DNA of 7,474 bases from JAJYZP01 sp049964535 (GCA_049964535.1 JBMFXG010000137.1:1-7474); one strand, 5' to 3'; counted from the first letter of the stretch, positions 1 through 6,337 are shown. Notes: a model not told the origin generated them from the letters alone. Numbers and translations are program-made.

Positions 1-66
1 CCACGATCCATCTCTCTTCACTCCGACATCGCTCAATTCAACGACGATGTCATCACCGGCAATCAT
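1..66 (-). CDS. ABC transporter ATP-binding protein, N-terminal fragment (cut by window edge)
   Basis: The minus strand from the ATG at 66-64 reads 22 codons, MIAGDDIVVELSDVGVKRDG followed by Ser-Trp, and leaves the window at position 1 still open. The pattern of short acidic lead, V-E-L-x-D-V, then a basic residue and D-G-x-W is the usual first beta strand of ABC-type ATPases, ahead of Walker A. Walker A itself lies outside the window, so the family call rests on this strand alone. The start is well supported: the minus strand carries GGAG (plus-strand CTCC at 73-76) six bases before the ATG, and an in-frame TGA at 90-88 closes the frame upstream. It follows the EamA-like gene on the same strand across a 94-bp gap that holds an octamer repeat. 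The N-terminus does not look like the OppD/DppD type, so it is probably not the missing partner of the peptide permeases further right. Confidence 0.6.
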   Translation of the reverse strand, partial: MIAGDDIVVELSDVGVKRDGSW

Positions 67-88
67 GATGATCTCCAATCTCTGCAAT

Positions 89-141
89 CACGCTCTCACG
101 CTCTCACGCTCTCACGCTCTCACGCTCTCACGCTCTCACGC
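89..141. repeat. Tandem octamer repeat, 6.6 copies of CACGCTCT
   Basis: Six perfect copies of CACGCTCT occupy 89-136, and five more bases (CACGC) continue the pattern to 141. No mismatches are seen. The array lies between the stop of the EamA-like gene (161) and the ribosome binding site (73-76) of the ATPase-like gene, both on the minus strand, where the unit reads AGAGCGTG. The unit is not a multiple of three. On the minus strand it brings a TGA into every frame, so it cannot be part of a longer ATPase reading frame. Perfect short tandem arrays of this kind change copy number by slipped-strand mispairing, so the length may differ between strains. Confidence 0.95.
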
Positions 142-160
142 GATCGTGAACACTATCTCG

Positions 161-577
161 CTATAAGGCTAAGACCACCACTGCCACAACCGCCAAGGCG
201 ATCCCGACAAGTTGACGAGGCGAAACCGATGCCCCTTGGAGAAGGTATTCCAGCACGAGGGTCACCACTGGGTAGAGTGCTGTGATCGCTACGAGAGGAG
301 CGGGATTTCGTCCCACCTTGAGCGCCAAGAAGAAGATGCCATAGCCGACGACTCCAAAGACCGCTACCCCGAGAATCGACCACGACCACACAGGCCGAAC
401 CCGAAGCGCGAAGGGAAGTACGATTAGGCCTTCGATCAGTACACTGGTCACCCACAGCCCCATGGCCGCGTGGGTGCGCGAAGCCTGATGTGAATAATAG
501 CCCCAAAATCCCCATGCAAGAGAGGAGATCAGTGCAAAGGCAACAGCGAGCAGCTGCGATCTCTGGGGAATTGACAC
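161..577 (-). CDS. EamA-like (DMT superfamily) small membrane transporter, 138 aa
   Basis: This is a hydrophobic protein with about five predicted membrane helices, near residues 8-28, 37-58, 66-86, 93-114 and 121-138. That is the size of a single EamA domain, whereas most drug/metabolite transporters carry two. Residues 93-138 resemble the end of an EamA domain (P-L-V-A-I near 94-98, L-Y-P-V-V-T near 101-106, then L-V-G-I-A-L near 123-128). The Gly-Glu usually found after the fourth helix is replaced by Q-G-A-S (114-117). One-domain members are thought to work as dimers in the membrane; the substrate cannot be told. The start is GTG at 577-575, preceded on the minus strand by GAGG six bases away. 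It is divergent from the diguanylate cyclase with 54 bp between them, and lies upstream of the ATPase-like gene on the same strand, so those two may share a transcript. Confidence 0.72.
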   Translation of the reverse strand: MSIPQRSQLLAVAFALISSLAWGFWGYYSHQASRTHAAMGLWVTSVLIEGLIVLPFALRVRPVWSWSILGVAVFGVVGYGIFFLALKVGRNPAPLVAITALYPVVTLVLEYLLQGASVSPRQLVGIALAVVAVVVLAL

Positions 578-631
578 TCACCGCCTCATTTCGGGGCGTC
601 GACTTACAAGCATGTAACTACACTACTAGCT
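578..631. promoter_or_regulatory. Divergent intergenic region between EamA-like gene and cyclase gene
   Basis: Only 54 bp separate the two divergent starts, so both promoters must lie here or inside the genes. On the plus strand TACACT (619-624) fits the loose actinobacterial -10 pattern TAnnnT and would place the transcript start at about 631-632, on the cyclase ATG. A leaderless mRNA would explain why that ATG has no ribosome binding site. No good -35 is seen at the right distance. On the minus strand GAGGCGG before the GTG serves the EamA-like gene. Confidence 0.35.
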
Positions 632-1633
632 ATGGGCGACCCGAGAGTTGAAGCTGGTCTCAATATGATGCCCGGAGACGACATTCTTTTCTCGATCGCC
701 GAGATGATGGACGCCATACGAGATGCGACCGACGCAACCGGAATCTTCTTCGCAACGAAGGACCAGGAGCACTATCGCGTTGAGGTCTGCCGCTCCTATC
801 CTCGCATCTTCCTCCGAGGCGATCGTCTTACTCGAATTCGAGCGTTCCCCGAGCTCAAGCCCAAGTCGTATGGCCGCCAACCGAGCTATGCATCGATGAG
901 ACAAGCACCAGAAGTGTCGAATCGATACCTTGAGTCAGAGCTCTATAGTGTCGGGCCGATTAAGGTCGAAGTCTCGACCGATGTCGAGGTTCGTGGTATC
1001 CAAGGAGTTCTGAACCTCTTCTCGACACGTGCTTCACTGACCAACGAATCCTCGGCGTGCGCTCTCGTGAAGTTGCTCGCTCTCCACATTGAGGCCGCCT
1101 TCATCATGCGAAGTGAACTCGAAGGTGTGGCGCATAAGCTCCACAACGCCGAGGTAGCCGCCTCACGAGACACGCTCACGACTCTTCTCAATAGGAGGGG
1201 CTTCAACCAGGAGTTGGGTAGAGAAGAGCGACGTCGACGTCGATATTTGAGCCCGGTGACCGTTGCAATCTTTGACCTCGACGGTCTCAAAACCGTCAAT
1301 GACCGACACGGCCACTCTGCTGGCGACGCACTCATCAAGCGCTTTGGCAAACTGCTGAGTGAAGCAAGCAGGACGATCGACATCACCGCTCGACTGGGTG
1401 GTGATGAGTTTGCACTCATGGCACCACAGACCGGACCGCAGGCCGCTTCGGTACTGCGTGAGCGGCTTGAATTGGTCTTCAAGGAGGCGGACATTGCAGT
1501 CTCCATGGGATTCGCTACCGATGAAGACGGTACTCAGACAACGAGCGACCTCGTCATCTTGGCGGATGCCATGATGTATCGAGAGAAGCGGCTCCGTCAC
1601 ACAGCTATCGATCACGCAATGAGAGCAGGCTAG
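632..1633 (+). CDS. Diguanylate cyclase with GAF-like N-terminal domain, 333 aa
   Basis: It makes cyclic di-GMP from two GTP in the cytoplasm. Residues about 20-160 look like a GAF-type sensor, ending in G-V-L-N-L-F (125-130) and a long helix. A helical linker (about 160-180) leads into the GGDEF domain (about 179-325): R-D-x-L-T-x-L-x-N-R-R-G-F at 179-191, metal/GTP motif F-D-L-D-G-L-K-x-V-N-D-x-H-G-H at 214-228, active-site GGDEF at 256-260, and A-D-x-M-M-Y near 311-316. R-T-I-D (247-250) sits exactly five residues before GGDEF, the position of the inhibitory I-site, so product feedback inhibition is expected. There is no signal peptide, membrane helix or EAL domain. The ATG at 632 has no ribosome binding site; ATGs at 665 and 668 (Met12, Met13) are alternatives. 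The catalytic call is firm. The GAF call is moderate, and the ligand is unknown. Confidence 0.93.
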   Translation: MGDPRVEAGLNMMPGDDILFSIAEMMDAIRDATDATGIFFATKDQEHYRVEVCRSYPRIFLRGDRLTRIRAFPELKPKSYGRQPSYASMRQAPEVSNRYLESELYSVGPIKVEVSTDVEVRGIQGVLNLFSTRASLTNESSACALVKLLALHIEAAFIMRSELEGVAHKLHNAEVAASRDTLTTLLNRRGFNQELGREERRRRRYLSPVTVAIFDLDGLKTVNDRHGHSAGDALIKRFGKLLSEASRTIDITARLGGDEFALMAPQTGPQAASVLRERLELVFKEADIAVSMGFATDEDGTQTTSDLVILADAMMYREKRLRHTAIDHAMRAG

Positions 1634-1640
1634 CTTCCTC

Positions 1641-1669
1641 GTCTCACCTTTCTCTGAGAGAAGAGAGAC
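1641..1669 (+). terminator. Imperfect hairpin just after the cyclase gene
   Basis: Eight bases after the cyclase stop, TTCTC (1650-1654) pairs with GAGAA (1658-1662) around a three-base loop, and GTCTC (1641-1645) pairs with GAGAC (1665-1669) beyond an internal loop. No T-run follows. The position suits a transcript end, but the structure is modest. Confidence 0.3.
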
Positions 1670-1931
1670 CAATACACGAGGCTCACTCCCTGTCATTCAA
1701 AGAGTTAGCTCCCATCCCAAAAAGTCTTTCGAAGTAAATAGGGAATTCAGAGAGCACCTCCTGTTTTTCTCTTCGAAGCAAGGGACGATGAGCGGCAACC
1801 GGGCCGGTCCACGCCATGGCGTCAAGAACCCCCATAGCGACCGACATTGCGAGCGGCCATACTCGTTACGGTAACCATGTCTTTTGAGCTCCCAACCCTG
1901 TATCGAGAGGTTGATGGGTAGCCAAAATGGT

Positions 1932-1986
1932 CGATACCGACGGGGCTGGAACCGTCGGTATCGTCAGCGGCCGACGCGATCGTCGG
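1932..1986. repeat. Four-arm inverted repeat (two adjacent hairpins with interchangeable arms)
   Basis: Arm 1, CGATACCGACGG (1932-1943), is a perfect 12-base complement of arm 2, CCGTCGGTATCG (1952-1963), around an eight-base loop. Eight bases on, arm 3, CCGACG (1971-1976), pairs with arm 4, CGTCGG (1981-1986), around CGAT. Arms 1 and 3 share CCGACG, and arms 2 and 4 share CGTCGG, so arm 2 could pair with arm 3 instead. No T-run follows on the plus strand. On the minus strand TTTT follows the outer hairpin after a few bases (plus-strand AAAA at 1924-1927), so a minus-strand terminator is possible. A protein-binding site with repeated half-sites is equally possible. Confidence 0.7.
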
Positions 1987-2321
1987 ACAGCCTTTGAAAC
2001 AATATTGACGCGGGAGTCTGAGGATTACCTCAAAATTCGGTAGTAACCACGCAAGAACCCAGGAGCTTTTGGTCACCCTTTCAGATCGCTACCTACCAAC
2101 GGACGTGCATCGATGTCGCCCTGAGCGGCAAGACATTTTCGGTTGTTTCCAGAAATTACTCAGCAGTTCTTCAGTGTATACAAATCTTTCAAAGTTCGAA
2201 CTGCGGTAAAGTCCCTTATCAAGGGCTATGACGAGTCCACCCTCAATAATTCCCGTTCTTACACAACTCACAGGAACAGGGGTGATCCTAAATTGAGCGT
2301 CGGGTTTATGCAGGACTTGCT

Positions 2322-2352
2322 TATAACATTCGAGTGTTCACTACGTGGACAC
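2322..2352 (+). promoter_or_regulatory. Candidate promoter and operator for the binding-protein gene
   Basis: TATAAC at 2322-2327 matches the -10 consensus at five of six positions, and TTGAGC at 2293-2298 could be a -35 but is 23 bases away, which is too far. The predicted start would be near 2334. There, GTGTTCAC (2334-2341) and GTGGACAC (2345-2352) form an inverted repeat with a three-base spacer and one mismatch that would be a G-U pair in RNA. A repeat lying on the start site is typical of a repressor operator. It could also be a hairpin at the 5' end of the mRNA. Confidence 0.35.
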
Positions 2353-2391
2353 CTCTCGTACACCTAGAAGAAGTTAGGAACCCTGCGAACC

Positions 2392-4260
2392 ATGAAGATC
2401 TCCCCTCGACGTCGAGTCACCACGCTCGTGGCGAGCACAGCCGTTGCAACCCTGGTACTGTCAGGTGTCGGATCGAGCGCCGCCCAAGCAAGTCCGAAGC
2501 CCCATCACACGAAGGCCGCTCGAATAGCTAAGCCAGGCGGAACCATAACCATGGCCGAGCAACCAGGAGCTGCACCCAACTACATCTTCCCTCTTACACC
2601 AAGCACAAACTTTGCAACCTCTAACCTCAGCTTCTTCCAAACCTTGATGTACCGCCCCCTCTACTGGTTCGGCGTGGGCCAAAAGCCTGAGATTAACTAC
2701 ACGCTGAGTGTCGGGAAAAAGCCTGTCTACTCCAACAACGATAAGACCGTCACCGTCTCACTGAACAACTACAAATGGTCCGATGGCGAGCAGGTAAGCG
2801 CACAAGACGTCATTTTTTGGATGAATCTCGTCAAAGCCAATAAAGCGAAATGGGCCGCGTATGTGCCCGGAGCGTTCCCCGACAACATCGTCTCGTACAA
2901 GGCCCTCGGACCGACAACGGTCCAGTTCCAGCTGAACCAGTCCTACAACCCAACCTGGTTTACCTACAACGAGCTTTCACAGATTACTCCGCTCCCGTTG
3001 GCGTGGGACAAAACGTCAATGCAGGCTCCGTCACCGAGTGCCTCTACGCCTGTCTCGAGCCTCCCCGATCAGACCACAGCTGGAGCGGTAGCGGTCTACA
3101 ACTTCTTAAACACGCAAGCTGGAATCCTCACGACTTATGCCACGAGTCCGATCTGGTCCATTGTCGATGGGCCATACCGACTGCAGAGTTTCACTACTCA
3201 AGGTAAGGCCGTCTTCGTTCCGAACAAGTCCTATACCGGACCGGTCAAGTCAAAGATTGCGAAGTTCATCGAGCTTCCCTTTACGTCCGAGAGCACAGAG
3301 TTCAACGTACTCCGAGCAGGTAAGACGATCAACTATGGCTACATCCCCTATACTGATCTCGCTCAAAAAGGCTTTGTTGCTTCCCAAGGCTACAAAATGG
3401 ATCCCTGGACCACCTTTGGGTTCAACTACTTTGTCGAGAACTTCAACAACCCGGTGGATGGTGCTATTTTTAAGCAGCTCTACTTTCGACAGGCCTTCCA
3501 ACGCCTCGTCGATCAGCAAGCGTGGATCAAGCACTTCGCTCAAGGACTCGCCATACCTACCTACGGTCCAGTTCCAATAGCGCCAAAGAACAACTTCGCT
3601 TCAGCGTACGAGAAGAAGAACCCATATCCATACAGCGTGAGCTTGGCAGCAAAGATCCTCAAGCAGCACGGCTGGACGATCAAGGCCGGTGGGGCCAGCT
3701 TCTGTGCTAAGCCGGGCTCAGGAGCGAACGAGTGCGGAGCTGGGATCACCAAGGGTGAGAAGATCAACATAGCGCTCCAATACGTTTCAGGTGTCACGCT
3801 CGTGGAGCAGGAGATGCAAGCGCTCAAGTCAGCAGCCTCGAACATTGGGATCAACGTTCAACTTTCAAAGGCATCGTTCAACCAAGTCATATCGAATGCC
3901 GCTCCGTGTAGCTCAGGCTCGAACACCTGTACTTGGCAGATGGAGAACTGGGGCGCTGGATGGGTCTACGCGCCTGACTACCTGCCAACAGGCGGTGAGA
4001 TCTATTCTTCGACCGCAGGCTCAAACTTCGGTAGCTACGACTCCGCAGAGGCGAATGCCTTGATCAACGCGACGCACACATCGCCAAATACGATCAAAGC
4101 ACTTACCAACTACGAGAACTACATCACCAAGCAGCTGCCAGTTGTCTTCACACCGAACGCTTACTTCCAGCTCTCTGAGGTCTCAAGTAACGTTCGAGGC
4201 ATCACGGGGAATCAAAACCCATATGCCAACCTTACGCCAGAGTACTGGTCCGTGAAGTAA
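2392..4260 (+). CDS. ABC transporter solute-binding protein, family 5 (peptide/oligopeptide type), 622 aa
   Basis: It is the extracellular receptor that binds a peptide or similar solute and delivers it to the DppB/DppC-type channel encoded downstream. Residues 1-33 form a signal peptide: basic S-P-R-R-R, a hydrophobic stretch at about 10-25, and cleavage likely after A-Q-A (31-33). The paired arginines leave Tat export open. Family-5 landmarks follow in order: W-S-D-G-x-x-V-S-A-Q-D-V (129-140), V-D-G-P-Y-R-L (258-264), R-Q-A-F (366-369) in the helix before G-x-A-I-P-x-Y-G-P-V-P, and P-D-Y-L (528-531). Length is somewhat above the usual 500-600. There is no lipobox cysteine, so it is not an obvious lipoprotein. 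The four cysteines fall in two close pairs (438/448 and 506/513), suggesting disulfides. The ATG at 2392 is preceded by AGGA at 2376-2379, rather far at 12 bases. Ligand identity cannot be read from sequence. Confidence 0.93.
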   Translation: MKISPRRRVTTLVASTAVATLVLSGVGSSAAQASPKPHHTKAARIAKPGGTITMAEQPGAAPNYIFPLTPSTNFATSNLSFFQTLMYRPLYWFGVGQKPEINYTLSVGKKPVYSNNDKTVTVSLNNYKWSDGEQVSAQDVIFWMNLVKANKAKWAAYVPGAFPDNIVSYKALGPTTVQFQLNQSYNPTWFTYNELSQITPLPLAWDKTSMQAPSPSASTPVSSLPDQTTAGAVAVYNFLNTQAGILTTYATSPIWSIVDGPYRLQSFTTQGKAVFVPNKSYTGPVKSKIAKFIELPFTSESTEFNVLRAGKTINYGYIPYTDLAQKGFVASQGYKMDPWTTFGFNYFVENFNNPVDGAIFKQLYFRQAFQRLVDQQAWIKHFAQGLAIPTYGPVPIAPKNNFASAYEKKNPYPYSVSLAAKILKQHGWTIKAGGASFCAKPGSGANECGAGITKGEKINIALQYVSGVTLVEQEMQALKSAASNIGINVQLSKASFNQVISNAAPCSSGSNTCTWQMENWGAGWVYAPDYLPTGGEIYSSTAGSNFGSYDSAEANALINATHTSPNTIKALTNYENYITKQLPVVFTPNAYFQLSEVSSNVRGITGNQNPYANLTPEYWSVK

Positions 4261-4288
4261 CACACCGAGAAGCTCCGTCTTCAAAATC

Positions 4289-4326
4289 GACACCGGATCG
4301 TGTAAATATTTACACGATTCGGTGTC
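4289..4326 (+). terminator. Strong hairpin between binding-protein and permease genes (attenuator or operator)
   Basis: The 38 bases are a nearly perfect inverted repeat: two 19-base arms with only G4296/T4319 not Watson-Crick, and that would be a G-U pair in RNA. The inner 22 bases (4297-4318) are a perfect palindrome centred on TGTAAATATTTACA. TTT follows at 4327-4329 and AAAA precedes at 4283-4286. It lies 28 bases after the binding-protein stop and about 95 before the permease start. Partial termination or protection of the upstream mRNA here would give more binding protein than permease, a common design in such operons. The A/T-rich palindrome also has the look of a repressor site. There is only a short U-tract, so termination would be incomplete. 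Confidence 0.7.
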
Positions 4327-4401
4327 TTTGCACATAGACAAACAGAACCTTGCACTGGCATTGCTAACATTGTCAAGAACCAACGAGAGGGAGATGCATC
4401 G

Positions 4402-4425
4402 ATGAGAAAGCAGCGAGGAGCGTGA
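4402..4425 (+). CDS. Seven-codon leader ORF overlapping the DppB-type permease start
   Basis: ATG at 4402 opens MRKQRGA and stops at TGA 4423-4425. The stop overlaps the permease GTG (4422-4424) in the sequence GTGA. A strong ribosome binding site, GAGAGGGAG (4385-4393), stands eight bases before this ATG, the ideal distance. The permease GTG itself has GAGGAG (4415-4420) only one base away, too close to be used normally. Ribosomes loaded on the leader could therefore reinitiate on the permease (translational coupling). Whether the heptapeptide itself is made or matters is unknown. Confidence 0.4.
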   Translation: MRKQRGA

Positions 4426-5369
4426 CCGGTTTTTTTATACGTCGACTCGGACAGTCGATCATTGTCATCATCGGCGTTACGATCATCGCCTTTTTTCTCC
4501 TACATCTCATTCCAGGAGGACCCGCCCGGGCACTACTCGGACCGCGAGCTACCGCAGTCCAGATCAAGCAGTTCAACATCGCAAACGGCTACAACAAGCC
4601 TTTCTGGGTGCAGTACTTCGACTACATCGTCCAGCTCCTCCATGGAAATCTCGGGCGATCGTTCAAACTCAATCAGAGTGTTACCTCTATCCTCTCAAAC
4701 GAGATGCCGAAGACTATTCTCTTGGTCGGCACCTCTACCTTGCTCTCGATTGTCATAGCAATCCCAATCGGGGTCATTCAAGCGGTAAAGCGCAACAAGG
4801 TCGTCGACTACGTCGGTACCGGCGCATCGTTCTTCCTTTACGCAATGCCGACCTTTTGGGCAGGTCAGCTACTCATACTCCTCTTAGCAGAGAAGGTCCA
4901 TCTCTTTCCTGCAGAAGCTCCCCAAGGATCGACTATCACTCAGGTACTTTCACAACCGAACGCGCTAGTACTGCCGATCTTGACCCTTACACTGATTACC
5001 TACGCGGCCTACTCCCGCTATATGCGCTCATCAGCTATCGAGGCGCTAGCTCAAGACTGGATTCGAACCGCAAAGGCAAAGGGGCTGTCATCGAGGGTCA
5101 TACTCTTCAAGCACATGCTTCGCAACGCATTGATCCCGATAGCGACCTTGGTTGGCCTCTCGATCCCGGGAATCTTCACCAATGGACTAGTCGCCGAACA
5201 AGTTTTCAACTATCCAGGAACCGGGCTCGACTTCTACAACGCAGCCGTACAACAGGACTATCCTCTCCTACTCGGCACAATTCTCGTCATTGCCCTCTTC
5301 ACCATCCTCGGTAACCTCTTCGCCGATCTCGCCTACGCCGTGCTAGACCCCCGCGTCCGCTACCGGTAA
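4422..5369 (+). CDS. dppB: DppB/OppB-type ABC transporter permease, 315 aa
   Basis: It forms one half of the membrane channel of a peptide/nickel-type ABC importer. The N-terminus, MTGFFIRRLGQ followed by a hydrophobic helix (about 10-30) ending in P-G-G-P, is the usual DppB/OppB opening. About five further helices lie near 98-120, 133-156, 180-199, 235-255 and 283-305. The cytoplasmic EAA loop that docks the ATPase is clear at 207-232: E-A, then T-A-K-A-K-G-L, then H-x-L-R-N-A. V-F-N-Y-P-G-T-G (261-268) and the ending D-P-R-V-R-Y-R are family signatures, and the length is typical. The start is GTG at 4422; the frame has no ATG, GTG or TTG upstream before a stop at 4365-4367. It is 26 bp ahead of the DppC-type gene, in one operon. 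The symbol denotes family; the substrate may not be dipeptides. Confidence 0.92.
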   Translation: MTGFFIRRLGQSIIVIIGVTIIAFFLLHLIPGGPARALLGPRATAVQIKQFNIANGYNKPFWVQYFDYIVQLLHGNLGRSFKLNQSVTSILSNEMPKTILLVGTSTLLSIVIAIPIGVIQAVKRNKVVDYVGTGASFFLYAMPTFWAGQLLILLLAEKVHLFPAEAPQGSTITQVLSQPNALVLPILTLTLITYAAYSRYMRSSAIEALAQDWIRTAKAKGLSSRVILFKHMLRNALIPIATLVGLSIPGIFTNGLVAEQVFNYPGTGLDFYNAAVQQDYPLLLGTILVIALFTILGNLFADLAYAVLDPRVRYR

Positions 5370-5395
5370 CGAACTAGAAAGATCAGGAGCACTAC

Positions 5396-6337
5396 GTGAC
5401 AAAGGCACAGGAATCACCGCTCAATGACGGGACGCCTACGCTCGCAGATCAAGTCATCGCCTCCGATACTGATGCTGGGGAGGCTCAGGTAAGCGGAAGC
5501 GCCCTCCGTATGATTCTGCGAACCTTCCTTGAGAACAAGCTCGCAATAATCGGGCTAACGCTGGTCGTGGCGATGGCGATCTTCTGTTTTATCGGACCAC
5601 TGCTCTACCACACCAATCAAGTCAACACGTCCTACAATATCAATCTCCCTCCTGGACCGGGCCACCCGCTCGGGACTGACGAGAATGGACGAGATGTCTT
5701 AGGTCGCTTGATGGTAGGAGGACAAAGCTCCCTCGAAATTGGTCTTGCCGTGGCGATTATCGCCACTGTGTTTGGCGTCCTCTGGGGTGCAATATCGGGC
5801 TTCTTCGGCGGAGTAGTCGACACTATCATGATGCGGATCGTCGATACCTTTCTCTCGATTCCATCTCTCTTCTTGCTCATCTTCCTTGCCGCAGTGTTCA
5901 AGCCAAATCTCCCTCTCCTCATCATCATCCTCTCCTTTATCTCTTGGCTTTCACCGTCTCGACTCGTGCGAGGGGAGTCTTTGTCTTTACGAACCCGAGA
6001 GTATGTCAAGGCCGTTCGAATCATGGGCGGAGGGGCACGGCGAATCATACTCCGACACATTATCCCCAATACCGTCGGCACGATTGTGGTAAATGCCACC
6101 TTCCAGATCGCCGATGCGATCGCGATCTTGGCGACTCTGAGCTATCTCGGGCTCGGACTTCCACCTCCGGCAGCGAGCTGGGGAGAGATGCTCTCGAACG
6201 GTGTGAACTATATCTATGACGGATACTGGTGGCTGATCTTTCCCGCCGGACTCGCGATCGTCGTGACTGTCATCGCTTTCAACTTCATCGGTGATGCTCT
6301 CCGAGACTCTCTCGAGGTCCGACTACAGAAGCGCTAG
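5396..6337 (+). CDS. dppC: DppC/OppC-type ABC transporter permease, 313 aa
   Basis: It is the second channel subunit, pairing with the DppB-type protein. A hydrophilic N-terminal tail of about 35 residues precedes an OppC_N-like helix (about 48-70). The hallmark H-P-L-G-T-D-E-N-G-R-D-V-L-G-R-L (90-105) follows, then further helices near 112-137, 155-184, 226-247 and 280-299. The EAA loop is at about 193-225 (R-E-Y-V-K-A through G-G-G-A-R-R, then H-I-I-P-N), and Y-L-G-L-G-L-P-P-P (250-258) with S-W-G-E-M-L (261-266) are family signatures, as is the end G-D-A-L-R-D-S-L (299-306). The start is GTG at 5396 with AGGAG at 5385-5389 six bases upstream. OppD/OppF-type ATPase genes would normally come next. 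None does, so energy coupling must come from a locus elsewhere. Confidence 0.93.
   Translation: MTKAQESPLNDGTPTLADQVIASDTDAGEAQVSGSALRMILRTFLENKLAIIGLTLVVAMAIFCFIGPLLYHTNQVNTSYNINLPPGPGHPLGTDENGRDVLGRLMVGGQSSLEIGLAVAIIATVFGVLWGAISGFFGGVVDTIMMRIVDTFLSIPSLFLLIFLAAVFKPNLPLLIIILSFISWLSPSRLVRGESLSLRTREYVKAVRIMGGGARRIILRHIIPNTVGTIVVNATFQIADAIAILATLSYLGLGLPPPAASWGEMLSNGVNYIYDGYWWLIFPAGLAIVVTVIAFNFIGDALRDSLEVRLQKR

Larger units (their letters stand above)
1634..2391. other. Gene-free intergenic stretch with several inverted repeats
   Basis: No reading frame here resembles a known protein or has a convincing ribosome binding site. Frames on the minus strand (1822-2076, 2089-2271) and plus strand (2143-2367) give low-complexity or erratic translations. 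The short minus-strand frame 1683-1847 (54 codons) looks somewhat protein-like, with a charged helical middle (R-R-E-K-Q-E-V-L), but lacks a ribosome binding site and is not recognised. Noncoding signals are the hairpin after the cyclase gene, a four-arm repeat at 1932-1986, two TTCGAAG copies at 1728-1734 and 1772-1778, the palindrome GTTACgGTAAC at 1865-1875, and the promoter region of the binding-protein gene near 2322-2352. The length leaves room for a small RNA or a decayed gene. Confidence 0.5.

Noticed and set aside
89..141. CRISPR-like repeat
   Set aside because: The units are 8 bp and directly adjacent with no spacers, so this is a simple tandem repeat.
1..285. Plus-strand frame open from position 1 through the octamer array to a stop at 283-285
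   Set aside because: Its translation is a low-complexity repeat of SHALTLSR followed by antisense of the EamA-like gene. The minus-strand reading has a better start, ribosome binding site and family match.
1683..1847. 54-codon minus-strand ORF with a plausible amphipathic helix
   Set aside because: No ribosome binding site, a stop a few codons upstream, and no family resemblance. It might be a gene remnant but cannot be supported as a gene.
1822..2076. 84-codon minus-strand ORF
   Set aside because: No recognisable domain or ribosome binding site. It runs across the four-arm inverted repeat, and the composition is not protein-like.
2194..2201. GTTCGAAC, resembling a tRNA T-loop
   Set aside because: The flanking bases do not form a T-stem, and no acceptor or anticodon arm is present.
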